Of a DNA stretch of 64,000 nt, positions 36,056 to 45,400 are shown piece after piece; the first letter of the stretch is position 1, and each line of letters begins with the position of its first letter. Source of the DNA: an uncultured Lachnospiraceae bacterium (GTDB taxonomy: Bacteria > Bacillota > Clostridia > Lachnospirales > Lachnospiraceae). The position numbers and the translations under genes are program-made. The stretch is taken from positions 1-64,000 of the forward strand of contig CANRBX010000007.1 of NCBI GenBank assembly GCA_947628955.1, given 5' to 3'. A model generated the notes under the pieces. That model saw only the letters and a program-made list of their open reading frames with translations, had not been told where the DNA came from and searched no databases.

Positions 36056-38818
36056 ATGTTATATATGAAGAAACTCTTCCGCTCCCCGCGGTCCCGCTCT
36101 CTCGCAGTCCTGTGGGGCGCGACGGCGGTCAGCTGCCTTGTCATCTTTTTTCCCTTTCTGTTCGGAGACAGCCTCGTCGTCTTCAACGACGCCGGCTCGG
36201 ACACGCGTCAGCAGTATCTGATGCAGTACGCCACGATCGCGAATCACCTGAGGGACGGCAATTTTTCCCTCTGGGATATGAACATCGGCTTCGGGGCAAG
36301 CATGTTCGCGATGAATCCGTTCAGCCTGCTCCTTCTCCCGGTCTACGCGGCCGGAGCGGTCCTGGGCACCGGGCACATGCCCACCCTGCTGCTCTATATG
36401 ATGATCCTGCAGTTTTTTCTGGCCGGCACGTTCTGCTACCTGTTCCTGGATTGTTTTTCCCTTTCAGAGCCGGGCAAAGTGACCGCCTCCTATCTGTACG
36501 CCTTCAACGGGTATCTCCTTGTCTGGGGACAGCACTACCATTTCGGCGTCTTCTGCGTGGTTCTTCCGCTTCTGCTCTGTCTTCTGGAGCGCGCGCTGCA
36601 GAAACGCCGTTTCAGCCCCGCCGTGCCGCTCGTGACCGCGGTCATGGTCTGCAGCAGCACCTATATGTCCTATATGTCGCTTCTGATGGCCGGCGCATAC
36701 CTTCTGTACCGCGCGGTTCTCGAAGACGGTGCGCCCATGCGGCGCATACGGCTGTTTCTGGCGCGCTGCGGCGAGATCCTGCTCGGGCTCGGGCTCGGCG
36801 CCGCCGTCTTTCTGCCGTCGGTCCGTTTCCTCACGACAGTCAGCGTACGCCTCGACAGGGGGAGCTCCTTCCTCAGCCGAATCCTGCAGTACTGCTCCCT
36901 GTTTCCGGCGGATTTTTACCGGACCGCCTTTCTGCGCTTCTTCTCGACCACCTTCGAGGGGATCGCACAGTACAGTGGATACTCAAATTTCTATGAGGCC
37001 CCGGTGCTGTTCTTCTCCGTCCTGTTTGTGATCCTCGCGCCGCAGTATATTGTCTCGATCCGCCGGCAGGAGACGTCCCGGAAAGCAAAGCTTCTCCAGT
37101 ATGCCGCCGTCCTGTTTTTCGTGTTCTGCATGTTCGTGCGGCTGGGCGCAGCCGCGTTCAACGCATTCGCCTATCCGTTCTCGCGGCACTCGTTTATCTT
37201 TATGCCGCTGTTTGCGCTCGTGTCCGCCCGGGCCCTCGACGAAATCTGCGTCCGCCGCCGTCTGAGCATTCCGGCGCTTGCCGTGTCCGCCGCGCTCATC
37301 GTCGGCGCATGCTGCACCGCACTTCGTCAGATCCCGGAAGCCGAGCTCTCCGGTCTCAGAGGCGCCGTCGCCGCTGCCGGCGCGGCAGCCGTCCTGATGG
37401 CCGTGCTCCTTCTTCTGCTTGGCTCGGCAAAAAAACGGCGTCCGCAGTTTCGCCGCGCGGCAGCCGTCCTTCTGTTCCTGTGCACCGCCGCGAACGTCTG
37501 CGGCGAGGGCTGGCTGTGCTACAACGACCGGGATGTGCTGACCACCACGGACGCAGGCTACTGGGGAACCCTGTACGACCCGGATGTGGAGGCCGCGCTC
37601 GCCTGGATCAGGGAAAATGACCCCTCCCTGTGCCGCACCGAGAAAACCTACTACGCCGGAAGCTACTGCATGGACGGCCTCGCGCAGGGGTACCGCGGCA
37701 TCAGCGCCTACAACTCGACGACAAACCGCAGCATCGAGGAATTTGTCAGCCGCGTGATCCCGAACCTCCCGATCATGGCGCACTACGAATACACGTTCCG
37801 CCAGATCGGCTACTGCAGCGGATTCAGCACGCTGTTCGGCATCCGGTATCTTCTCTCCCGGGACGCCTCCCCCGCGCCGGACGGCTTCCGGCAGATCGGG
37901 CAGTTCGGAGAGATCCGTCTCTATCAGAATGAAAACATGTCCTCCTTCGCGCGCTTCTACACAAAAACAGGCGACAGCGCGGTTCTCCGTCAGGCATACG
38001 GAAAGGCCGACCTTGAGACGATGCTGCTGGATGTGGCCCTGCTGGATACGGACGTCCGTCCGTCGGACGCGGAAAATACGGCAGACCAGACGGCCGCCCC
38101 CGCGCAGGAGACGGCCGGAGAAGCATTCTGTTCCGCAGAGGAGCTTCTTGCACAGTACGCACTGGATGAGATCGCGTCATACGGCGATATCGCCGCGGAC
38201 GGCACGGCGGAGTCCGTTCCCATCCCCGTTGACCGTGAAGCCCTTGAAGATTACACGCGCGTCTGGCTGGAATTTGATATCGAAACTCCGTCTGTCTGTG
38301 ACTTTGCGCTGAATCCCGGCAGCTCGATGGAATACCTCTTCCGCACGAATGCCGGAAAGACCACGCATGTGCAGATGCCGGTGCCGTCCTTCTGCGAAAC
38401 CATGCAGCTTCACAGCTACAGCGGCCCCTTTGCGGCGCAGATCACCAATATCCGGCTGCTCGGCTCGAAGGCCGTTCCCGCGCAGGAGCCGCAGGCCAGG
38501 ATCACGGTTGAAAATCCGCAGAACGACTCCCGGATCTCCGGCACCGTCGCCGCGGACGAAAACGGCTTTCTGTTTCTCCCGATCCCGTACGAGGAAGGCT
38601 GGAGTGCCGCCCTGGACGGGAAAGAGGCAGAGCTTCTGCGCACGGACATCGGATTTGTCAGCATCCCGGTGACCCCGGGGGAGCACAGCTTCACGCTCAC
38701 CTACCGCCAGCCCTGGATGCGGACGGGATTCTGCGTCACCGTCCTCTCGCTCATCGCCTGGGCGGCGCTTGTGGTCCTGCAGAGGCGGAAAAACCAGCGG
38801 GCAGCCTCCCACGCATAG
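36056..38818 (+). CDS. YfhO family multi-pass membrane protein
   Basis: 920 residues from ATG 36056, with GAGGTGA five to seven bases upstream. There are twelve or so membrane helices in the first 560 residues, beginning LAVLWGATAVSCLVIFFPFL. The early loop has the family pattern FNDAGSDTRQQYLMQYA and SLWDMNIGFGASMFAMNPF. A large extracytoplasmic part follows (about 500-890) and a last helix lies near 890-910 (TGFCVTVLSLIAWAALVVL). YfhO proteins are GT-C-like enzymes thought to add sugars from polyprenyl-phosphate carriers to teichoic acids or other exported polymers. Divergent between two polysaccharide operons, it probably decorates the exported glycan outside the cell. Confidence 0.9.
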   Translation: MLYMKKLFRSPRSRSLAVLWGATAVSCLVIFFPFLFGDSLVVFNDAGSDTRQQYLMQYATIANHLRDGNFSLWDMNIGFGASMFAMNPFSLLLLPVYAAGAVLGTGHMPTLLLYMMILQFFLAGTFCYLFLDCFSLSEPGKVTASYLYAFNGYLLVWGQHYHFGVFCVVLPLLLCLLERALQKRRFSPAVPLVTAVMVCSSTYMSYMSLLMAGAYLLYRAVLEDGAPMRRIRLFLARCGEILLGLGLGAAVFLPSVRFLTTVSVRLDRGSSFLSRILQYCSLFPADFYRTAFLRFFSTTFEGIAQYSGYSNFYEAPVLFFSVLFVILAPQYIVSIRRQETSRKAKLLQYAAVLFFVFCMFVRLGAAAFNAFAYPFSRHSFIFMPLFALVSARALDEICVRRRLSIPALAVSAALIVGACCTALRQIPEAELSGLRGAVAAAGAAAVLMAVLLLLLGSAKKRRPQFRRAAAVLLFLCTAANVCGEGWLCYNDRDVLTTTDAGYWGTLYDPDVEAALAWIRENDPSLCRTEKTYYAGSYCMDGLAQGYRGISAYNSTTNRSIEEFVSRVIPNLPIMAHYEYTFRQIGYCSGFSTLFGIRYLLSRDASPAPDGFRQIGQFGEIRLYQNENMSSFARFYTKTGDSAVLRQAYGKADLETMLLDVALLDTDVRPSDAENTADQTAAPAQETAGEAFCSAEELLAQYALDEIASYGDIAADGTAESVPIPVDREALEDYTRVWLEFDIETPSVCDFALNPGSSMEYLFRTNAGKTTHVQMPVPSFCETMQLHSYSGPFAAQITNIRLLGSKAVPAQEPQARITVENPQNDSRISGTVAADENGFLFLPIPYEEGWSAALDGKEAELLRTDIGFVSIPVTPGEHSFTLTYRQPWMRTGFCVTVLSLIAWAALVVLQRRKNQRAASHA

Positions 38819-38923
38819 ACGCCGGCGGAAAGCTGCCCGCGCAAAAGCAAACCGACAGACCTCTTTCCGCGCAGAGACAGTGAAGCTGCCGCAGGCTGTC
38901 AGGGGTCCGACATCCGCCCCGGT

Positions 38924-41626
38924 TCACTGCTTCTGCAGCACCTTCTTCGCCAGCTTCTTGAGCTGTTCTTTAAAAGGCAGGTTTGCGTCCGCGATCTTCC
39001 GCGCGATGCGGTAGGCGGACGTCCCTTTCATCACGTCAATGGAGGATCTGAGCGCCGCATTTTCCTGGCGGAGCCGGTTCAGCACGGCGACGCCGCCCCT
39101 GCCGCCCACGGACGGGTTGGCAAGCGCCAGTCCCTGAAAGAGGAAATCGTAATCCACTTCCCCGCCGGCCGCGCGCGGCCCGGCATCCCGCAGAAGCTCT
39201 GCGTAAAGCGCGCGGTACTCTCCGCACATCTCGCCGACGCTTCGAAGCGCGATCTGTCCGACCGCGCGTTTTTTCTCTGCATACTCTTCCGGATCGTTTT
39301 TGATCCGGTGCAGCAGCTCCAGCACTTCCTCCGGCTTCGCGTCCGGCTTCACCAGCCAGCCGCCGCCCGTCCTGCGGATCCGCTCGCCCACCGCGCCGAT
39401 ATCCGTACCGAGAACAGGGATCCCGTTCATCCACGCTTCAGAGACCGTATAGCAGAATGTTTCCGGCCAGACAGGCAGGATGCAGACCACATCGATCTCG
39501 TTGTCCGAAAGGAGCTGCGGCAGCTCTTCTTTTCTGTAGCCTGCACTGAAAAAGCAGTTGTCCTGGCGGATCTCCTCAACCTTCCGGTCACCGATCACCC
39601 CCAGCACGAACCAGTTGATCTCAGACTTGTCCAGGGGGATCAGGCTTCTCGCCATCAGGCTTCCCTTCTGCGGGACCATCCCGCCGAGGAATGCCACGTT
39701 GAGGCGCCCCTCTTTTCCGAATCTGCGCCTGTAAACGCCCTTCGCGCCCCTGCCGTTCGTATAGACCCTGCCCGCATGCTTCACATAGACATTCACGCGG
39801 ACCGGACCGTCGGCGAGCACGTCCGAGCTGACCCGCAGGTCGATCCCGCACATCAGCGCGCCCGGATCCCCGAAGGAATCCACGATATCCGGCCGGGCCT
39901 TTTTGTGTACATGAAAGCAGTCCTTCCTGCCCCCGGCGTCCACAAGCTCCACCAGGATCTCCGTCTCCTCGTTCGGAACCCCCTCCAGGTAAGCCCAGCC
40001 CTTGATGTCATTCAGTCCCTGATCCGCTCCGACGACCCGGTCCAGGCGGACTTTCAGTTTCGGGTTTTTCACCGCGCCCTCCGGCGACGGCACATGGACC
40101 ACTTCCCGCTCCAGCCGGTCTTCGCCGTGTTCGATCACACGGCAGTGCTCCAGCCCCGGGAAATACCCGAGCAGGATGTTTTTTGCACTCTCAGACGGGA
40201 AGATCAGCTCCCGGCAGCTGCGCAGCGCCCGCTCATGCTCCCGCCGCCAGATCTTCAGGTAATCCGCCTGCGGCACGATCCCCTTCTTTTTCCACAGGCA
40301 TTTCGCGCAGCGCTCCCGGCGCTGTTCCAAAGTCAGGGACGCGTCCTGCGGCGCGCAGAAATTTCCGTCCGCATCCAGCAGAAGGATCGTCGGACAGGCA
40401 TAATAATAGTCGTGCATCGTCGCGATCACCGGGATCCCGAGCGCCTGCGCGGCGTCGTAGATCTCCAGCGAGAGATCCTGCGTGTGGTGCACATGGATCA
40501 GATCGATCGAAAACGCACGCAGCACCTGATCGCAGATCTTCCGGATCTCATTGTCGCAGAAGACCGGAAACTGCGGCGGCTCCCCGATCTCAAACTTCAG
40601 AAGGAGCTCTTCCTTCTCCGTGTAGGCCGTCACGCGCAGCGCATCGTCGTCCCGCGCCATCACAAAAACGTTGTACTCCCCGCGCAGGCCCTCCGTCAGC
40701 TCGCGCACATGGATCTGTGTCCCGCCGATGTTGTTGGAGGCGTGCTCCCGGAAATCGAGATGCAGAAAGTACAGCAGATTCTTTTTCCCGTTATGCAGCT
40801 TCGTATACAGAATGATATTGTCGCGGATCTCCTGATCCGGATTTTCCGCGCAGTAAACACTGTTCCTGTGCATCTGTTCCGGGTAGCGCTCCTGCAGGAC
40901 TGCCGTGTGGGCGTCCAGAAGCGCCTGTTTCTCCGCGGTGTCAAAGGAGGCCGTCCCCTTGTGGTAGACAAACGTGTCGTCGCACATCACGTGGTGATAG
41001 CCGGCCTGCTCCGCACGGTTGCAGAAATCGTTTTCCTCCCCGTAGCCGCGGCCGAAGGTCTCCGCGTCAAAGCCGCCGATATCGTCGATGACGCAGCGTT
41101 TGATGTACATGCAAAATCCCACCGCGACGGTGATCCTCGGGTAGCGCCTCAGGCTGCAGCGCTCGATCAGCTCCGCGTACTCGTCGATCGTCAGGTTCTC
41201 CGGCAGCGGGTTATCCCGGCACATCACGGGCACCGAGCAGAGCGTCGCGCTGTTCGACAGCGGCGTCACGGTCGCCGTGCTGTCTTCGCGGTACGCGCAG
41301 GCGATGATCTTGTCGAGCCAGCCTGCCGTGACGACGGTGTCCGAATTCAGAAGCAGGACGTCCCTGTCCGGCGACAGGCCCATCCCCCTGTTCACGTTTC
41401 CGGAAAAACCGAGATTTTTCTCATTGTGCAGCACCATGATGTTCTCTCCGGCAAGCGCGTCAAGATACGGGCGGATGCGCTCATCCGGGCTGCAGTCGTT
41501 GATCAGGACCAGCCGGTGCTTTCCGAGATCCGTGTGCTTTTTCACGCTCGGAATACAGCGCTGCAGATCCTCGTATCCGTTATAGATGGGGATGATAATA
41601 TCCACCACGTCAGTTTTTCTGTTCAT
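38924..41626 (-). CDS. GT2-GT4 fusion glycosyltransferase with inserted beta domain
   Basis: 900 residues. An N-terminal GT2 domain covers about 1-250 (VDIIIPIYNGYEDLQRCIPS, LLLNSDTVVTAGWL, GGFDAETFGRGYGEENDFC). The N-lobe of a GT4 domain starts near 285 (LLYFLHLDFREHASNNIGGT). It contains IHVHHTQDLS and a cysteine pair (RCAKCLWKK). About residues 525-635 are a beta-rich insert (KVRLDRVVGADQGLNDIKGW to FGKEGRLNV). The GT4 C-lobe resumes with VAFLGGMVPQKGS and the nucleotide-sugar motif ETFCYTVSEAWMNGIPVLGT. Two active sites imply two sugar additions. The start overlaps the methyltransferase stop by four bases (ATGA), so translation is coupled. Confidence 0.9.
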   Translation of the reverse strand: MNRKTDVVDIIIPIYNGYEDLQRCIPSVKKHTDLGKHRLVLINDCSPDERIRPYLDALAGENIMVLHNEKNLGFSGNVNRGMGLSPDRDVLLLNSDTVVTAGWLDKIIACAYREDSTATVTPLSNSATLCSVPVMCRDNPLPENLTIDEYAELIERCSLRRYPRITVAVGFCMYIKRCVIDDIGGFDAETFGRGYGEENDFCNRAEQAGYHHVMCDDTFVYHKGTASFDTAEKQALLDAHTAVLQERYPEQMHRNSVYCAENPDQEIRDNIILYTKLHNGKKNLLYFLHLDFREHASNNIGGTQIHVRELTEGLRGEYNVFVMARDDDALRVTAYTEKEELLLKFEIGEPPQFPVFCDNEIRKICDQVLRAFSIDLIHVHHTQDLSLEIYDAAQALGIPVIATMHDYYYACPTILLLDADGNFCAPQDASLTLEQRRERCAKCLWKKKGIVPQADYLKIWRREHERALRSCRELIFPSESAKNILLGYFPGLEHCRVIEHGEDRLEREVVHVPSPEGAVKNPKLKVRLDRVVGADQGLNDIKGWAYLEGVPNEETEILVELVDAGGRKDCFHVHKKARPDIVDSFGDPGALMCGIDLRVSSDVLADGPVRVNVYVKHAGRVYTNGRGAKGVYRRRFGKEGRLNVAFLGGMVPQKGSLMARSLIPLDKSEINWFVLGVIGDRKVEEIRQDNCFFSAGYRKEELPQLLSDNEIDVVCILPVWPETFCYTVSEAWMNGIPVLGTDIGAVGERIRRTGGGWLVKPDAKPEEVLELLHRIKNDPEEYAEKKRAVGQIALRSVGEMCGEYRALYAELLRDAGPRAAGGEVDYDFLFQGLALANPSVGGRGGVAVLNRLRQENAALRSSIDVMKGTSAYRIARKIADANLPFKEQLKKLAKKVLQKQ

Positions 41627-43734
41627 CTGTGACCTCCGAAAAATCTGTGCCGCGACTTCACCAGGATCGCATTGGCCCGCTCCAGCGCTTCCTCCGCGGA
41701 CAGGATCTCGATCTCTCCGCAGACGGTCACCTTCCCCGGGACAGGGTTCAGCTTTACCCGGTAGATCGGATCGGACGTGAGGAACAGATCGCCCTCCGGG
41801 ACCGCTGCCGCGGCGTTCTCCGCCTGCAGCCTGCCCGTCGTCCGCGCGTCATCAATCCTGCAGATACAGGGGCGCCCCTCCAGCGGGTCGAACCGCACGG
41901 CGCGCACATTCCGGTATCCGGCCAGGTCAAAGGTTACGGAGAATTTTCCCCCCGCCAGCCTTGCCTCCTCCGCCAGCTTCTGTTCCTCAGAAAAACCGTT
42001 CCCGGTGTCCACAAAAAGCTGGCTGACCATATATTCCTTTTCCCGCAGCTTCCGCCGGAATTCTTCCAGCGAGATCCACAGCTCCGGCGTGCTGTGGTTC
42101 AGCAGCCTGTTTGCCCCGACGTATTCCTCCGCGAAGTGCGTGGACCACGCCCAGAACACCTCGTCCATCTGTGCGCTGATCCCGAACTTCTGCAGAAACA
42201 CGTCCTTCCCGCAGAGCTGATGCATCACCGGCTGGCTGCTGTACAGCTCATTGATCGTCCGCCAGAGAAGAAAGGAGGCCGGCACCGGGAAATCAAAGAT
42301 CCACTCGCAGTCGATCACCTGGCAGCTTCCGCCGGTCTCGAAAATATTGTCCAGGATCAGGTCGATGTTCGCCGGGCAGACACACGCCTCATCTCCGGCT
42401 GGCTCGCGCGTTCCGAACACCTGCCGGAACCTCCTGCGCTCTTCCCCCGTCATGCTGCTCATCTTGCAGGCAGGCCCGGATTCCCCGTCAGCGCTGCTTT
42501 CCGACCGCGAGCTGCTCTCGTACAGCTCCGCGGCCTTTCTCACAAGCTCCTCCACCGCCGCGAGGTCTTCGCGGAGCACGGCGTCCGCCGCGAGCTGCGC
42601 CAGACTCTTCTGTGTGAGATACGGGTAAACGATGCCGTCCCCCTCCGCGGTCCCGCGAAGCGGATGCCAGCGGCCGTAATCCCTGTCCATCTGCGCGAGC
42701 ATCACCCGGATGTGCTCCTTCGCCTCCCCGGTCATTGCGCGCTTGACAGCCACGCGGCTGCCCCCGCGCTCCTCGATCACGGTGGAAATGGAAAACGCGT
42801 CCGCCCGGTCCGTGCTCAGCTTCACATACTGAATATCGCGCCCGCCCTCAGGCACGGCAGCGCTCATCTCGATCAGGAACGAGTTCGCAAACCGCGCCAT
42901 CACGCCCTCCCCGGAGAGCGTCGCGGCCATCTTTGTCTCCCCGAACAGCTCCATGCGGTATTTCGTGAAATTCCACGTCGGCCTCCCGTACTTCTGCTCC
43001 TTCAGCGAAGCGTCTGTGAAGATCTCCTGCGGAAATTTGTAGTCCGGGTACGGGTAATAGAATTTGTAATAAGGAAGCCCGCAGCGCGCCATCAGCGCCT
43101 CCCACTCCCCGTGTGAAAACGTGCGCGCCCCGCTGCTTTCCTCATACCCTTTGATCCCGTCAAAATAGCCGTCCGTATGATCCTCCGGCGCGCCTGCGAA
43201 ATATTTCAGGCCGAGACGGTTCTCGATCGCGACGAGGATCACGCCGTCCGGCTTCAGGAAACGCCGGACATTTTTCAGAAACGTCCCATACGGGTCATTT
43301 CCCGGCGTAAAGCTTTCGGCATACTCAAACACACCGTTCAGGATCACATAGTCAAACAGGCAGTCAAACTGCATATCATTCAGGTTTCCGACGCAGATCT
43401 CCAGGTTCTCATACGCCCTGTGCCGCTCAAAATTGATCTCTGCTCTCCGTTTCGAGAGCTCGGCCGAGACCACGCGCGCCATGCGGCGGCACAGAAGTCC
43501 CGTGATCGCCCCGCAGCCGGAGCCGATCTCAAGGCAGGACGCCCCTTCCGCAAACGGATACCAGTTCAGAATATTCTCGCGCGCACGCGCAAAATGATAG
43601 AGGACGGGAAAACTCACTTCCTCCTGCTCCTCCGGGCGAACGCCGGACTTCGCGATCGCAAGAAGCTCGTTCTCCACATCCCCATCCGAATACAGATCTT
43701 CTCCTTTATAGTAATCCAGCTTCAGCTCTGCCAT
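41623..43734 (-). CDS. SAM methyltransferase fused to a kinase-like domain (WbdD-like)
   Basis: 703 residues. Class I methyltransferase at about 50-200: CLEIGSGCGAITGLL (motif I), ELSKRRAEINFERH, FDYVILNGVFEYA and FLKPDGVILVAIENRLG. A second part at about 285-490 looks like a eukaryotic-type or aminoglycoside kinase fold. RVAVKRAMTGEAKEHI supplies a beta-3 lysine near 328. NIDLILDNIF near 456 matches the D-x4-N catalytic-loop spacing, and VIDCEWIFDFPVP near 473 fits the metal-binding Asp. The C-terminal 150 residues include a helical stretch and a beta-rich tail (FDLAGYRNVRAVRFDPLEG). In E. coli O8/O9a, WbdD has methyltransferase plus kinase parts, caps the chain and sets its length for Wzm/Wzt. 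The same neighbours are here. The kinase call is my inference. Confidence 0.75.
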   Translation of the reverse strand: MAELKLDYYKGEDLYSDGDVENELLAIAKSGVRPEEQEEVSFPVLYHFARARENILNWYPFAEGASCLEIGSGCGAITGLLCRRMARVVSAELSKRRAEINFERHRAYENLEICVGNLNDMQFDCLFDYVILNGVFEYAESFTPGNDPYGTFLKNVRRFLKPDGVILVAIENRLGLKYFAGAPEDHTDGYFDGIKGYEESSGARTFSHGEWEALMARCGLPYYKFYYPYPDYKFPQEIFTDASLKEQKYGRPTWNFTKYRMELFGETKMAATLSGEGVMARFANSFLIEMSAAVPEGGRDIQYVKLSTDRADAFSISTVIEERGGSRVAVKRAMTGEAKEHIRVMLAQMDRDYGRWHPLRGTAEGDGIVYPYLTQKSLAQLAADAVLREDLAAVEELVRKAAELYESSSRSESSADGESGPACKMSSMTGEERRRFRQVFGTREPAGDEACVCPANIDLILDNIFETGGSCQVIDCEWIFDFPVPASFLLWRTINELYSSQPVMHQLCGKDVFLQKFGISAQMDEVFWAWSTHFAEEYVGANRLLNHSTPELWISLEEFRRKLREKEYMVSQLFVDTGNGFSEEQKLAEEARLAGGKFSVTFDLAGYRNVRAVRFDPLEGRPCICRIDDARTTGRLQAENAAAAVPEGDLFLTSDPIYRVKLNPVPGKVTVCGEIEILSAEEALERANAILVKSRHRFFGGHR

Positions 43735-43827
43735 ATTCCCTCTCCCATCAGCCGCGCCGTTCTCCCGGCACAGCGCTTTCCGGCGAAGCGGTCTTTTTCT
43801 GAACGCTCCCGCGCTCCCGTGAAAATG

Positions 43828-43881
43828 TCAGGAAGCGCACTTTTCCCCTCAGGAAAGTGTCACCCTTCAGGAAAGCGTCAC
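43828..43881. repeat. 18-21 bp tandem repeats spanning the wzt stop codon
   Basis: TCAGGAAAGCGTCAC (43867-43881, the last wzt codons and stop), TCAGGAAAGTGTCAC (43849-43863) and TCAGGAAGCGCAC (43828-43840). Each copy begins with TCA, a TGA stop on the minus strand. The rest of the 132-base wzt-methyltransferase gap shows nothing more. Confidence 0.75.
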
Positions 43882-45174
43882 CTCTGAATTCATATCATAA
43901 TAGCCGACCGTATTGCGGTCAGAGACCACCGTGAGGCTGCAGGCGTCATAGAGCCTGTGAAATACGGTAAACTCCCCGTCGCGGTAGCCCGTGCAGCCGA
44001 ACGAAAGCAGATATTCGCCGCCCTGCAGGTCAAGCTGCTGGGTGAACGTGATCTCCTGGCTCTCTCCGGCCTTCTTCCCCTGCACATCGGCCTTCTCATA
44101 CATGGTGTTTGTCCCCGTGATCTCGATGCCCTGCAGATTTTTGATCGTGAACGCATAAATCGGTTCCCGGATCTCTTCGTGAAATTCCACCTTCATCTTC
44201 ACCGAAAACCTGGTGCCCTTTATCAGCGTGCCGGCGATCAGACCGTTCTCATCGAGGATCGCGTAGTCCGTGATCTCCGCCTCCTTCTCCCCATACTCCA
44301 GGAGATGGGGGTTCACCGCCAGAGAATCCTTCCACCTGGCACGGGTGCCCGCGCGGTCTGCCCCCGAAGAATCCAGGCCGCCGGACGTTCCCCGCACACG
44401 GCCAGCTTCCGCACCCGCCGCAGGCACGGCGGGATCATACTGGTGCACCAGCACCTTCTTGTAGATATCGACCGCCTCCTTCGGAGAGCCCTCAAATATT
44501 TTTCTGCCCTCGTTCAGCAGGATCGCGCGGTCGCAGTATTTCGTGATGCTGCCGAGATCATGGCTCACAAACAGGATCGTCCTGCCCTGCTCCTTGAACT
44601 CTTCAAATTTGCGGTAGCATTTTGACTGAAAAAAAACGTCCCCGACGGAAAGCGCCTCGTCGACGATCAGGATCTCCGGGTCAATGTTGATCGCGACCGC
44701 AAACGCCAGCCGCACAAACATGCCGCTCGAATACGTCTTGACCGGCTGGGAGGCAAACTTCCCAATATCAGCAAAGGCCAGGATGCTCTCCAGCCTGGCG
44801 TCGATCTCTTCCTCCGAAAAACCCATCATGGTTCCGTTCAGATAGACATTTTCAATTCCCGTGTACTCCATGTTGAAACCGGCGCCCAGCTCCAGCAGCG
44901 CAGAGATCCGCCCGTCGACCACGGCCTCGCCCTGCGTCGGGTTCAGCACCCCGGTGATGATCTTGAGGATCGTGGACTTGCCCGCCCCGTTTGTGCCGAT
45001 GATGCCGACCGTCTCGCCCTTGCCGATGTCGAAGCTGATATCCGTCAGCGCATAGTGCTCCCGGTAGCACTTCTTCCTCGTCAGGCCGAGGCTTTCCTTC
45101 AGCCGGTCGGAGGGTTTGTCGTAGAGCTTATATAATTTTGAAAGGTGATCCACATGAATCGCGATATCATTCAT
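43867..45174 (-). CDS. wzt: polysaccharide ABC exporter ATPase Wzt with C-terminal glycan-binding domain
   Basis: 435 residues from ATG 45174. The ATPase covers 1-about 240, with Walker A GTNGAGKST at 60-68, the signature YSSGMFVRLAFAVAI near 142, Walker B ILIVDEALSVGD and LFVSHDLGSITKYCD. An extra domain of about 150 residues (285-435) follows a low-complexity linker. It includes EAEITDYAILDENG, GTRFSVKMKVEF, ITGTNTMYEK and YLLSFGCTGYRDGEF, the immunoglobulin-like fold that in Wzt of O8/O9a systems recognises the finished chain terminus. Simple TagH-type exporters lack it. It is encoded between its permease and the methyltransferase/kinase gene. Confidence 0.93.
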   Translation of the reverse strand: MNDIAIHVDHLSKLYKLYDKPSDRLKESLGLTRKKCYREHYALTDISFDIGKGETVGIIGTNGAGKSTILKIITGVLNPTQGEAVVDGRISALLELGAGFNMEYTGIENVYLNGTMMGFSEEEIDARLESILAFADIGKFASQPVKTYSSGMFVRLAFAVAINIDPEILIVDEALSVGDVFFQSKCYRKFEEFKEQGRTILFVSHDLGSITKYCDRAILLNEGRKIFEGSPKEAVDIYKKVLVHQYDPAVPAAGAEAGRVRGTSGGLDSSGADRAGTRARWKDSLAVNPHLLEYGEKEAEITDYAILDENGLIAGTLIKGTRFSVKMKVEFHEEIREPIYAFTIKNLQGIEITGTNTMYEKADVQGKKAGESQEITFTQQLDLQGGEYLLSFGCTGYRDGEFTVFHRLYDACSLTVVSDRNTVGYYDMNSEVTLS

Positions 45175-45303
45175 AAAAATCTCCATTCCGCTGCCTTTCA
45201 GCCAGCGGCGCAGGCAGCAATGAAAATCCTATTCCACGCTAATACTCCTCACTGTAAAAGCAGAGGCCGTCCGATGAGCCTTCATCCGCAGAGCGGATCC
45301 CCC

Positions 45304-45400
45304 GGCCCCGGTCTGCCGTCCGTTCACAGCGCATCTGCAAAGGGAGCCTTCCGGTCCCGGGTTGCCGGCCGCCTACAGCACATCCGCAAAGTGAACCTTC
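45304..45400. repeat. 48-bp tandem duplication spanning the wzm stop codon
   Basis: 45304-45351 and 45353-45400 align without gaps at 37 of 48 positions. The wzm stop TAG (45373-45375) aligns with a TGA in the downstream copy. The remaining wzm-wzt spacer (45187-45303) may hold a further decayed copy, but I cannot prove it. Confidence 0.75.
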
